A stretch of 64,000 bases of DNA from Paradesertivirga sp966210515 (GTDB taxonomy: Bacteria > Bacteroidota > Bacteroidia > Sphingobacteriales > Sphingobacteriaceae). The DNA lies in NCBI GenBank assembly GCA_966210515.1, contig CBIHLM010000009.1:24356-88355 (forward strand), in the 5' to 3' direction. The notes below the pieces were generated by a model. That model worked only from the letters and a program-made list of their open reading frames with translations, did no database searches and was not told the DNA's origin. Of the stretch, positions 43,392-52,160 are shown piece by piece. A program made the position numbers and the translations under genes. Numbering within the stretch: the first letter of the stretch is position 1; every line of letters starts with the position of its first letter.

Positions 43392-45020
43392 TTACCAAAA
43401 AATCGTGTAGAGAGCAGTAAGTATTCCCATAATAAGGACTGAGCCTATAGCGAAGCCTGTACTGATCTTAAACATGGAAGTGTCGACTTCAACGGTGTGT
43501 GGATCGTTATCTTTTTGCGGTTTTGCAAGACTCATGATGACCATAATCAGTATAAGTAATACAAAATCGATGGCCATTCTATTAAGAAAAGGAATATCCG
43601 GAAAAGCACCATTTGTCCATAATGGCAAAAATTTTAATACTGTTGATATTGGGATGGTTAGCAGGGCACCAGCCATGGCAGCGGCGGCGGTTGTTCGTTT
43701 CCAAAATAGTCCCAGAAGGAATATAGCCAGTACCCCCGGAGAAATAAATCCCACATATTCCTGAATAAACTGATAAGCCTGTTCCAGCGATTTTAGAGCC
43801 GGCGCTACTATAGCAGCTATAATCATAGAAATAACAACTGCCCATCTCCCCACAATAACCATTTTTCTGTCGGGGGCATCTTTATTAAAATATTTTTTAT
43901 AAATATCCATCGAAAAAATAGTGGAAATACTGTTGGCTTTACCAGCTAAGGAAGCTACAATAGCAGCGGTAAGAGCGGCAAAGGCAATGCCTTTTAAGCC
44001 GGCTGGCAATAAATTCATTAAGGTAGGATAAGCATGATCTGGTTTAATAAGGCCTCCATCAGACATTTCTGCATGAAACAATCCTTTGTTATGCAGTACG
44101 TACATAACTATGCCCGGTAGCACAGCGATAACGGGTACCAACAGTTTTAAAAATGCAGCGAATAAGATGCCTTTACGCGCGGTAGGAAGATCGGCTCCTA
44201 AAGCCCGTTGAACAATATATTGATTACAACCCCAATAGGCCAGGTTGTTTATGAGCATACCCCCTATCAGAACAGACAGGCCTGGCAATTCTTTGTAATA
44301 CTTATGAGAGGAATCAAAAATCATATGAAAATGTGTGGGTGCTTCTTTTCGTAAAATGGAAAGTCCCTGAAAAATATCGTCTCCGAATCCATACTCGCGG
44401 GATAATAATGACAGAGCCAGATAGGTAGTAATTAACCCGCCAATAATTAGTACCAGAACTTGAATTACGTCGGTATAACCGATCACTTTCATGCCGCCCA
44501 ATGTTACAACCATCGAGAAAACGCTCAATCCGACGATGCACCATTCAAAACTGATGTTTGATATGGATGAAATAGCAAGGGCGCCAAGATAAATTATTGA
44601 TGTAAGGTTTACAAAGACATAGACCAATAACCAAAATACGGCCATGATGGTACTCACTTTATCGTTATACCGCTTCGATAAGAACTGCGGCATCGTAAAA
44701 ATTTTATTTTTGAGATATACCGGGATAATAAAAATAGCCACGATAATTAATGTAGCGGCTGCCATCCACTCGTAAGAAGCAATAGCCAGGCCCAGAGCAA
44801 AGCCGGAACCCGACATGCCGATAAAATGCTCGGCAGATATATTGGAGGCAATCAATGAAGCACCAATGGCCCACCAGGTCAGCGAACCTTCGGCCAGAAA
44901 AAAGTCCTGCGAGCTGATGTTCTTGGTTTTCTTTTTATGATAAACATTATATCCGTAGGATGATACGGCAATAAAGTAAACAAAAAAGACAATGTAATCT
45001 GCGGTTTGTAATTGGTTCAT
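43392..45020 (-). CDS. Sodium/solute symporter (SSS family), paralogue of the one at 32091
   Basis: This 542-residue inner-membrane symporter shares long blocks with the other copy (A-E-G-S-L-T-W-W-A-I-G-A-S-L-I-A-S-N-I-S, F-T-M-P-Q-F-L, G-G-M-K-V-I-G-Y-T-D-V-I-Q). The family includes sodium/myo-inositol and sodium/glucose transporters, so import of inositol or of a released sugar is plausible. Position inside the operon, 42 bp after the acetyltransferase and 5 bp before GH89, ties it to the products of these enzymes. An inositol role would fit the inositol oxygenase at the head of the operon but cannot be read from sequence alone. About 13 membrane segments are visible. Confidence 0.9.
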   Translation of the reverse strand: MNQLQTADYIVFFVYFIAVSSYGYNVYHKKKTKNISSQDFFLAEGSLTWWAIGASLIASNISAEHFIGMSGSGFALGLAIASYEWMAAATLIIVAIFIIPVYLKNKIFTMPQFLSKRYNDKVSTIMAVFWLLVYVFVNLTSIIYLGALAISSISNISFEWCIVGLSVFSMVVTLGGMKVIGYTDVIQVLVLIIGGLITTYLALSLLSREYGFGDDIFQGLSILRKEAPTHFHMIFDSSHKYYKELPGLSVLIGGMLINNLAYWGCNQYIVQRALGADLPTARKGILFAAFLKLLVPVIAVLPGIVMYVLHNKGLFHAEMSDGGLIKPDHAYPTLMNLLPAGLKGIAFAALTAAIVASLAGKANSISTIFSMDIYKKYFNKDAPDRKMVIVGRWAVVISMIIAAIVAPALKSLEQAYQFIQEYVGFISPGVLAIFLLGLFWKRTTAAAAMAGALLTIPISTVLKFLPLWTNGAFPDIPFLNRMAIDFVLLILIMVIMSLAKPQKDNDPHTVEVDTSMFKISTGFAIGSVLIMGILTALYTIFW

Positions 45021-45062
45021 TTTGGTGGTTAGTTATTTAGGTTAGGTTTTTCGACTCTGATT

Positions 45063-46310
45063 TCAAATCTTTAAAAACCATTTTTTAGCATATAAAAACT
45101 GTAAAAGCGTTAGCTGAATAATTAGCACTCCGGTCCAGAGTAATACCTGTTGCCATGCGCCAGATGTTTGACTTATTATGCCTCCAAATAAAAACTGAGA
45201 GCTGGACTCGAAATTGATAATTCCATGAGCTGCCATATAGATCAGGATAGAATTTGTACCTATCCATACAAAGGGCGTACTCCATTTTTTATATCCGGCA
45301 ACATCGATTATCCAATAAAATAAGGCGAATAATAGAACACTCCAGCCGCCGGCAAAGAGTACAAAGGAGCTAGTCCACATATTTTTGTTTATCGGGAATC
45401 CAGGGTTCCATAAAAATCCCAGGATAAGTAATATGAGCCCGGCTGCAAAAAGTGTGAGAGTTTTTCTAAAAGGGTTGAATTTGCGTGAGTTCCAACCTAG
45501 AAACCTGCCAGTGAATACGCCCAGCAAGGCTGTGGAAATAGCCGGTATGGTAGACAGCAATCCTTCAGGATCGTAAACCATGCGATGTAATTTCCCCGGC
45601 AGTAAAATCCGGTCGACGTAAGCAGATAGATTCCCTTCGGGACTAAGATTGCCGGCGCCAAATCCGGGTACGGGTATTAAATACATGATGGCCCAATAGC
45701 CCAATAGTATCCCGAAAAACCAGATCAATTGTATTCTTAATGAGCAATTAAGGAATATGATGGCTGCAAAAAAACAGGCTAATGCAATCCGGCCAAGTAC
45801 GCTGGCAAAGCGGGTGTCGTCATAAGCGCTAAAACTTAAGGCGCCGTTCACTATCATTCCTAAGATAATCAGTATAAGAGTTCTTTTGGCTAAGGCTGTA
45901 TATACTTTTCGTTTTGCCTCTTTTTTTATCCTTCCACGTTCATTTAAATAGTTTCGGTAAGCAAACGGCATCGATACTCCGGCAATGAAAATAAACAAGG
46001 GGAAAATCATGTCATAGAAAGTAAATCCGTTCCATGGAGTATGATGTAATTGATTGCTGATGCCAATGAATAGTTTTTCCAGAAAAGACAGGTTATCAGT
46101 ACTCGCAATTGTCCAGTCGGTGGAGTTTCGGCTAAGAGAATACTTATCTTTAATCGTATTAGCGATTGCATGAAAAATTCCTTCGCCGCTTATTATCCAG
46201 AACATATCAAAACCGCGTAATGCATCGAGGGACAAAAGTCTTGCACTTTTATTCCCCGCAGCATCAGAAGTGATTTTAGTTGAGTTCGGTTCAGTTAAAC
46301 TGGCGATCAT
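45063..46310 (-). CDS. HGSNAT-like transmembrane N-acetyltransferase (DUF5009 type)
   Basis: This 415-residue polytopic inner-membrane protein has about ten hydrophobic segments. The N-terminal L-S-L-D-A-L-R-G-F-D-M-F-W and the first loop L-H-H-T-P-W-N-G-F-T-F-Y-D-M-I-F-P-L-F-I-F match human heparan-alpha-glucosaminide N-acetyltransferase. There a His in H-x-x-W-N-G-L-T carries the acetyl group; here His89/His90 with Trp93. HGSNAT moves acetyl from cytosolic acetyl-CoA across the membrane onto a terminal alpha-glucosamine, which makes it a GH89 substrate. GH89 is two genes downstream, so the same two-step logic in the periplasm is likely. The ATG at 46310 is preferred over TTG at 46328. O-acetylation of another glycan is the alternative. 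Confidence 0.82.
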   Translation of the reverse strand: MIASLTEPNSTKITSDAAGNKSARLLSLDALRGFDMFWIISGEGIFHAIANTIKDKYSLSRNSTDWTIASTDNLSFLEKLFIGISNQLHHTPWNGFTFYDMIFPLFIFIAGVSMPFAYRNYLNERGRIKKEAKRKVYTALAKRTLILIILGMIVNGALSFSAYDDTRFASVLGRIALACFFAAIIFLNCSLRIQLIWFFGILLGYWAIMYLIPVPGFGAGNLSPEGNLSAYVDRILLPGKLHRMVYDPEGLLSTIPAISTALLGVFTGRFLGWNSRKFNPFRKTLTLFAAGLILLILGFLWNPGFPINKNMWTSSFVLFAGGWSVLLFALFYWIIDVAGYKKWSTPFVWIGTNSILIYMAAHGIINFESSSQFLFGGIISQTSGAWQQVLLWTGVLIIQLTLLQFLYAKKWFLKI

Positions 46311-46337
46311 ATTTACTTGACGAAACAATCGGAATTA

Positions 46338-47330
46338 TTACTTTTTTATAACTGTTGAGTATATAATCTCACCCCTGTCGTTAATGGTTTGCATCAGCAA
46401 CTGCTCTCTATTAACTGAAAAAAGCATGAAGCCATAATCAGACGCAACCATTTTACTTTCGGGAATTACTTTTACAGCAGTTTTTTCTGATGCAGCACCT
46501 GAAATAAAATGATGGGTTTTTCCTGCCGGTTTAATATGCTGAAGGCTATGTTCGTGACCGGCTAAATAAACATCCACATTGTGTTGATCAAGTACGGCTT
46601 TCAAAGAATTACGAACGGCTTTTGTGTCATAACCCTCGGTTCTGCTTCCGCCGCTAAACATTGGATGGTGCCCCACAACAATTTTCCATTTTATATTCGG
46701 AGAGGAATCGCTTAATGTTTTTTTAAGCCAGTTTTTTTGTTTGGTTGAATCCTGGCTGCGGACATTGGGCCCGTATTCTGCATTCCTATAAAATTCTGCT
46801 ATTAATGGATTGGTATCAATAAAAGCGATCAGTACTTGCTGTGTGGTATCTCCATTGATGGGGAATTTTTTTGAATAATAACGTGCCGGCATTTTCCATC
46901 GGCGGCTGATTTTTGAATAGGCCACCTGTGCATCCGGGTTAGACTTATAATCATGATTTCCCAATACCAGGTACCAGTCCCATTGTAAAGAAAAATCTGT
47001 ATAAATATCTTCGAAAGAATATCTAAACAGCGGATCGTGTTCGCTTATAACTCCGCTGGGGTAAAAATTATCTCCGGTCGCGATAATAAACTGCGCCTTA
47101 ATTTCAGCTGCGGTTTTGCCCATTTGTGCAGCCACTTGTTTTTGGTGGTCGGCACCATTGCGCCCCCAATCGCCCATGGCGATGAAATGAAGTGCGCCCA
47201 CTTTTTTTATTAGCGCTTTGGCCGGATAAGTTTGGGTTATAGAATCGGTTATCAAGACTTGGCCACACACGCCGGATCCTTGCAGTATCAGAGCCCAAAC
47301 TATTGTCATTCCGATAGAAATTCGTTTCAT
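46338..47330 (-). CDS. Exported metallophosphoesterase, tartrate-resistant/purple acid phosphatase type
   Basis: This 330-residue protein has a signal peptide and the full calcineurin-like motif series: M-G-D-W-G near residue 52, A-T-G-D-N-F-Y near 85, L-G-N-H-D-Y near 124, V-V-G-H-H-P near 225 and L-A-G-H-E-H near 256. This D-x-G, G-D-N-F-Y and G-H-H-P pattern is that of type 5 acid phosphatases. It should remove phosphate from phosphomonoesters in the periplasm. It lies in the same operon as SusCD, acetyltransferase, GH89, GH92 and inositol oxygenase. Dephosphorylation of inositol phosphate or a phosphoglycan is therefore an attractive guess. It comes 69 bp after the susD stop, beyond a hairpin terminator. 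Its stop is followed 27 bp later by the acetyltransferase ATG. Confidence 0.88.
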   Translation of the reverse strand: MKRISIGMTIVWALILQGSGVCGQVLITDSITQTYPAKALIKKVGALHFIAMGDWGRNGADHQKQVAAQMGKTAAEIKAQFIIATGDNFYPSGVISEHDPLFRYSFEDIYTDFSLQWDWYLVLGNHDYKSNPDAQVAYSKISRRWKMPARYYSKKFPINGDTTQQVLIAFIDTNPLIAEFYRNAEYGPNVRSQDSTKQKNWLKKTLSDSSPNIKWKIVVGHHPMFSGGSRTEGYDTKAVRNSLKAVLDQHNVDVYLAGHEHSLQHIKPAGKTHHFISGAASEKTAVKVIPESKMVASDYGFMLFSVNREQLLMQTINDRGEIIYSTVIKK

Positions 47331-47343
47331 TTCTTGAAGATAA

Positions 47344-47371
47344 AAAATCCCGGGGATAAAACTCCCCGGGT
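47344..47371 (-). terminator. Intra-operon terminator/attenuator after susD
   Basis: On the minus strand CCCGGGG and CCCCGGG form a 7-bp GC stem around a 7-nt loop, followed by ATTTTTTA. It lies 29 bp after the susD stop and 14 bp before the phosphatase start. It probably lowers downstream transcription relative to susCD, or ends an independent susCD transcript. Confidence 0.8.
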
Positions 47372-47399
47372 ACTAATCAATTAAAAATGAACAAAAAGT

Positions 47400-49001
47400 T
47401 TAATTATCATAGCCTGGATTTTGTTTCAGTTTTGGATTTAACAGAATCGCGCTTGCGGGAATTGGTAACAAACGTCTGCGTACATCATTATTGGTTTTAA
47501 GGCCCCATGTGCCTTCATATTTCCCAAAACGGATCATATCATTTCTGTGCCAGCATTCCCATGCCATTTCTCTGCAGCGTTCTTTGTACAAGTCCTCCAG
47601 TGTTACGGTTGCCCATGGTGTTGAGGTAGTACGTACAGCACGAAGTTGGTTTACGAGGGTTAATGCAGTTTGGCCCTGTGTTGGAGTAGCACCACGCAGG
47701 ATGGCTTCTGCTTTCATCAGTAAGATATCAGAGTACCTGAATATTGGAACATCATTGTTTTGATTCCTGTTGGAGGAAGTACTGTCACAATAGAATTTAT
47801 TGTTGCGGTAGCCCATGTTCCAGGCAATTTCGTCATTCCCTGCATCGAAAGGTTTGCTGGCATCTCTTAAGGTAATGTCAGGAGTTATGTTAACGTGATA
47901 GCTATAGGCGGCACCACCATCTGATCCGGTATAAAATTGATCGTATCCTTTTTTGGTAGTGTTCACCATAACAGGTGTTCCATCGTATTTGTACTGCAAA
48001 CCTTTAATCCATTGTGCGTTTCGCTTGTCATTCGGGTCATTAAAGTTGGCGTAATATTCAGGCAGGGTACTCATTGGTGCACTTGGTGTATGGTTAAGGC
48101 TAAATTTAGCTCGAAGGGAGCGTGGCAGGGAGTACCGTGAATAGAACATATGGCCATTATTGAATCCAGGATCAAAAGGAAGGGCGAAAATAAACTCCTT
48201 AATCTGGGGCCCGTTGTTTATAAAAAACATTTTACGGTAATCGCTTTCAAGTGCGTAGGGCGTACCAGTTGCGTTGATAATGGCATCGCACATTGCCACT
48301 GCATCATTATAACGTTGAGTGCCTGTATATACCTCTGCATTCAGGTACATTTTTGCGAGTATAGCATGGGCCGTATATTTATTTGGCCGGCCATAAGTCG
48401 CAGCACCTACTACAGTACTGAGATCAGGCAATATTTCCTTAAGCTCTGCTTCAATAAAGTTAAAAACTTCGAGTCGGGATTTGGTGTCGGGCGGTGTAGT
48501 TTCGCCAAAAGTGGTCACAATAGGTATATTTCCCCAAAGGTCCATCATCATGAAAAATGCCAGGGCACGCGTGGCTCGTAATTCTGCCAGGGCAGTAGTT
48601 TTTGCTGCAGATTCTGGCGCATCTTTAAGCAAGTATAAGCTCTGGTTAGCCTTACTGATCGTGCTGGAAAGCCATGACCAGCCACTATTAACATGCCCGT
48701 TATCTTTATCCCAGGTATGCTTATGGTGTTGCTCATAGCGTCCACCGTCATACCAGTTTCCCCCTCTTGCAGGCATGATAGATTCGTCGGTGCTCAGCGA
48801 TTGTAAAAAGAAATAATCGGTTGAGTAATTCGCACGCAACTGCACATATACCTGGCCGGTGAGTTGCACGAAATGTTGATCTGTTTGCGGGAAGGTCTCA
48901 GGAGTAAGTTGTGTTTTTACTTCTAAATCCAATTTATGACAGGAAGTAAGTACCGCTAAAGATAAAATTGTTCCTGTAGCTATGTTGATAAGATTCTTCA
49001 T
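47400..49001 (-). CDS. SusD/RagB-family outer-membrane glycan-binding lipoprotein
   Basis: SusD-type lipoproteins sit on the cell surface as the lid of the SusC transporter and bind the glycan. The 533-residue protein starts with a lipoprotein signal M-K-N-L-I-N-I-A-T-G through L-A-V-L-T-S-C, with lipidated Cys21. The family's S-T-D-E-S, A-E-L-R-A-T-R-A-L-A-F-F-M-M-M-D-L-W-G and N-K-Y-T-A-H-A-I-L-A-K-M-Y-L-N-A-E blocks (the TPR-like part) are present. The C-terminal I-F-R-Y-S-D-I-L-L-M-K-A-E-A is typical. I prefer the ATG at 49001; a longer start at 49028 would overlap susC and spoil the signal. It pairs with susC (10-bp gap). The bound glycan is unknown. Confidence 0.95.
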   Translation of the reverse strand: MKNLINIATGTILSLAVLTSCHKLDLEVKTQLTPETFPQTDQHFVQLTGQVYVQLRANYSTDYFFLQSLSTDESIMPARGGNWYDGGRYEQHHKHTWDKDNGHVNSGWSWLSSTISKANQSLYLLKDAPESAAKTTALAELRATRALAFFMMMDLWGNIPIVTTFGETTPPDTKSRLEVFNFIEAELKEILPDLSTVVGAATYGRPNKYTAHAILAKMYLNAEVYTGTQRYNDAVAMCDAIINATGTPYALESDYRKMFFINNGPQIKEFIFALPFDPGFNNGHMFYSRYSLPRSLRAKFSLNHTPSAPMSTLPEYYANFNDPNDKRNAQWIKGLQYKYDGTPVMVNTTKKGYDQFYTGSDGGAAYSYHVNITPDITLRDASKPFDAGNDEIAWNMGYRNNKFYCDSTSSNRNQNNDVPIFRYSDILLMKAEAILRGATPTQGQTALTLVNQLRAVRTTSTPWATVTLEDLYKERCREMAWECWHRNDMIRFGKYEGTWGLKTNNDVRRRLLPIPASAILLNPKLKQNPGYDN

Positions 49002-49011
49002 CTTCTTGTGA

Positions 49012-52000
49012 TTAATTAAATGATACATTTAAACCGAACAGGAATGTTCTCGTTTTTGGATAAAAATTGTTGGTGTCTACACCCGGGGCCAAACCACCCT
49101 GGTTGATCTCGGGATCAATTCCTTTATACCCCGTGATTACAAACAAGTTGTTTGCTGTTGTATACAAACGCAGAGAGCGAACACCTGGAATAATAGCTTT
49201 TTTAAAGGTGTAACCTAAGGTTGCATTGTCTAAGCGCAGGTAGCTACCATCCTCGATAAAACGACTTGAATATTTGTACGAATTGAAATCGTTTGTTGAT
49301 TCATTCTCTACCTCAACCGGTATATTGGTGAACTGTGCCGTATTTGGACGGAACAGGTCGGCCCTGGTCACGTTCATAATCTTATTACCCAAAACTCCTC
49401 TCATAAAAACATTCAGATCAAAATTCTGGTACCTTAAGCTGTTGGTCCATCCAATTAAGGCCTTAGGTTGTGCATTGCCCAGCATATAATAGTCTGTTTT
49501 GTTAAGGAGTCCCTGAGTTTTGATGTTTCCTGCGGCATCATAATACTGCGAAACACCGTTGGCATCTTTGCCTGCATATTTGAAAGTATAGAATGTTCCG
49601 ATCGCTTGTCCCGGAGCTAGAATCTGTAGTGTTGCTCCGCTTTGTCCAGCGCCATCAGGTGTTACGATCATTCGGTTGTCGATGTTGAATTGACTGTCAG
49701 AAAGTGTGAGAATCTTGTTGACATTGCGTGCCAGGTTAACTCCGGTAGTCCAGTTAAAGTTGCCATTGGTTACAGGGCTGGCGTTGAGGGCCACTTCGAT
49801 ACCTTTGTTGCTCAGTTTGCCAACATTAGCGGTAAGCTGGCCCGAAGGATAAAGATTCTGATCTACGTCGAAACTAAGGATAAGGTCTGTCGTTTTTTTA
49901 TTGTACCAGTCTACAGAACCGCTTAATTTTCCGTTAAATAAACCGAAATCTACACCAGCGTTGGTAGTTGCTGTTTTTTCCCAGCGTAGGTCTGGATTTT
50001 CATTTTGGATAGCACCATACGCGCCTTCTCTTGGGGAAGCATTGTAGTAAAACTGTCCGACTGCTCCATAAATTAACTTGGTAGTCAGCGGCGCAAAACC
50101 CAAAGAGTTTCCTGCAATTCCATAACTCCCACGTAATTTTAACGTGCTCATCAAGCGCTGATTTTGCATGAATTTTTCCTGGTCGATGTTCCAGGCCGCA
50201 CCAATAGAAGGAAAGTAACCCCATTTTTCGTTTTCTCCGAATACGTTCGAACCATCCCGCCTTATTGAGCCTTGTAATAGATACTTATTTTTATAATTGT
50301 AATTTACCCTGGCAAAATCAGAAATCATCAATATTTCCTGGTACATGTTTTCCGGGTTATAATTCACTCTAAAATCACTAACTGCATAAGGATTACCCAG
50401 ACTCAGGTTATTGTAGCTAACTTCATTTATTGGGAAATTAGTTGACGACGCCTGCACGCCATCATTGTTCAGCGACTGCTGGTAAGAATACCCAACAACA
50501 GCATTGATGTCGTGCTCGCCAAATTTTTTGTTCCAGGTCAAATAGGTTTCGATAATTTTATTTGTGTTTTGGTACGCATTTCTTAGTGCCACGCCATTTT
50601 GTCCAACCAGAGAAACAAATACCGGATTTGCCGGTGGATCAGGTGTATTCCTTACGTTGTTGTATCTGGAAGTATAGATGTTGTTGTAAAATGCACCGTA
50701 CACGTTCTGATTGTTCTGATAAGAAGCAGATACATCAAAAGAAAAGCCCAATGGTAATTTCAGGTTAGCCGTAAAATTTCCCAGCAGGTTTTTTGATTTC
50801 AGGTTCTCGGCTGCATTCTCAAGCATCGACACTGGGTTATAGTAGCTGGTTTGAACCAGGTTGTCGAAGTAAGAACCATCAGGGTTTCTAACCGGTGCTG
50901 TCGGAAGATAGGTCAGCATTTGAGAAAGTACCGTGTTGCGATAAGGTACCAGGTCAGCATTACTAACGGAGTTGCTAAGGCTGAATCCGATCTTTAGTTT
51001 GTCGTTTAGCGCTTTCTGATCCACGCCTACACGACCGATGAAACGGTCCAGGCCACTTGTTTTAACAATGCCTTGTTGCTTAAAATAGTTAAGGCTGGCA
51101 TGATAAGTGGTTTTCTCGGTACCTCCACTCAAAGAGAGATTATGGTTGTAAGACATTGCATTGCTGCGTTGCACTTCGTTCTGCCAATCGGTGTTTGCGC
51201 CCTTGTCATTAGCTGGTGTTAGTGCGGAATTATTTTTTGCAAGGAAGGCCTTCAACTGATCGGCATTCATCATCTCGTATTGATTGGATACATTTTCAAC
51301 GCCAAAGTAATTACTATAGGAAAGTTGGCTTTGTCCTGCCTTACCTCTTTTGGTCGTCACCATAATTACCCCGTTGGCAGCCCTGTTTCCATAGATCGCT
51401 GCGGCAGCAGCATCTTTTAATACATCTATAGAGGCAATGTCGTCTGGTGCAAGGATCGAAATATCTGCTCCCGGAACACCATCTATAACGAATAGAGGTG
51501 ACTGAGCTCCCTCACGTAAAGTCGAAGCACCACGCATTACAATGGCTGCTGCCCGGTTAGGGTCGCCACTCCGGCTAATGTTCAACCCCGGTACTTTACC
51601 CTGAAGCATCTGCCCCACATCACTAATGGCGCCTTTATTCAGATTTTCGCCTTTTACCGTAGATATTGAACTCGTTAAAGCTTTTCGTGTGCTCTGGCCA
51701 TAACCCACTACCACCACATCTCCGAGGGTTGTACTGGATTCGGCAAGAACAATTTTATAACTGGTTCTGCTGGTTACGGCTACTTCTTTGGTAACGTAGC
51801 CAATTGAGCTAAGTACAAGTGTGCTGCCTTCTTTTGCGGCTATACTAAATGAGCCGTCTACTCCGGTTATAACAGCTTTTTTGGTTCCCTTTACTGTAAC
51901 TGTAATGCCAATCGCCGGTTGCTCTTTGTCATCCGTTACAATACCGGTAATAGTTCGTTCTGTTTGAGCTGTTGCGGTGTAAAAACACTGTGTGAGTAAA

Positions 52001-52053
52001 ATAAGAAGTAAACACAGCCAAGTACACTTGATGCTTGTAATTCTTAATTCCAT
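49012..52053 (-). CDS. SusC/RagA-family TonB-linked outer-membrane transporter
   Basis: SusC-type proteins import oligosaccharides across the outer membrane using TonB energy. The 1013-residue protein has a signal peptide to about residue 30, then a carboxypeptidase-D regulatory-like domain (I-T-G-I-V-T-D-D-K-E-Q-P-A-I-G-I-T-V). The plug domain carries the SusC signature V-V-V-G-Y-G-Q and, further on, I-D-V-L-K-D-A-A-A-A-A-I-Y-G-N-R-A-A-N-G-V. A C-terminal 22-strand barrel ends L-F-G-L-N-V-S-F-N. There is no N-terminal STN domain, so it is not of the FecA/FecR-signalling type; regulation is more likely through the LacI operator upstream. It begins 107 bp after the inositol oxygenase gene on the same strand. 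Confidence 0.96.
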   Translation of the reverse strand: MELRITSIKCTWLCLLLILLTQCFYTATAQTERTITGIVTDDKEQPAIGITVTVKGTKKAVITGVDGSFSIAAKEGSTLVLSSIGYVTKEVAVTSRTSYKIVLAESSTTLGDVVVVGYGQSTRKALTSSISTVKGENLNKGAISDVGQMLQGKVPGLNISRSGDPNRAAAIVMRGASTLREGAQSPLFVIDGVPGADISILAPDDIASIDVLKDAAAAAIYGNRAANGVIMVTTKRGKAGQSQLSYSNYFGVENVSNQYEMMNADQLKAFLAKNNSALTPANDKGANTDWQNEVQRSNAMSYNHNLSLSGGTEKTTYHASLNYFKQQGIVKTSGLDRFIGRVGVDQKALNDKLKIGFSLSNSVSNADLVPYRNTVLSQMLTYLPTAPVRNPDGSYFDNLVQTSYYNPVSMLENAAENLKSKNLLGNFTANLKLPLGFSFDVSASYQNNQNVYGAFYNNIYTSRYNNVRNTPDPPANPVFVSLVGQNGVALRNAYQNTNKIIETYLTWNKKFGEHDINAVVGYSYQQSLNNDGVQASSTNFPINEVSYNNLSLGNPYAVSDFRVNYNPENMYQEILMISDFARVNYNYKNKYLLQGSIRRDGSNVFGENEKWGYFPSIGAAWNIDQEKFMQNQRLMSTLKLRGSYGIAGNSLGFAPLTTKLIYGAVGQFYYNASPREGAYGAIQNENPDLRWEKTATTNAGVDFGLFNGKLSGSVDWYNKKTTDLILSFDVDQNLYPSGQLTANVGKLSNKGIEVALNASPVTNGNFNWTTGVNLARNVNKILTLSDSQFNIDNRMIVTPDGAGQSGATLQILAPGQAIGTFYTFKYAGKDANGVSQYYDAAGNIKTQGLLNKTDYYMLGNAQPKALIGWTNSLRYQNFDLNVFMRGVLGNKIMNVTRADLFRPNTAQFTNIPVEVENESTNDFNSYKYSSRFIEDGSYLRLDNATLGYTFKKAIIPGVRSLRLYTTANNLFVITGYKGIDPEINQGGLAPGVDTNNFYPKTRTFLFGLNVSFN

Positions 52054-52160
52054 GATTCTTGTAAAGTTAGGTTCATACTGTTGTTAATTGTTTGTTGTTG
52101 GTTGTTTGCAAATGCGGCAATGAGGGTTCATATACCGCCGTATAACGTTGGTTATTTATC

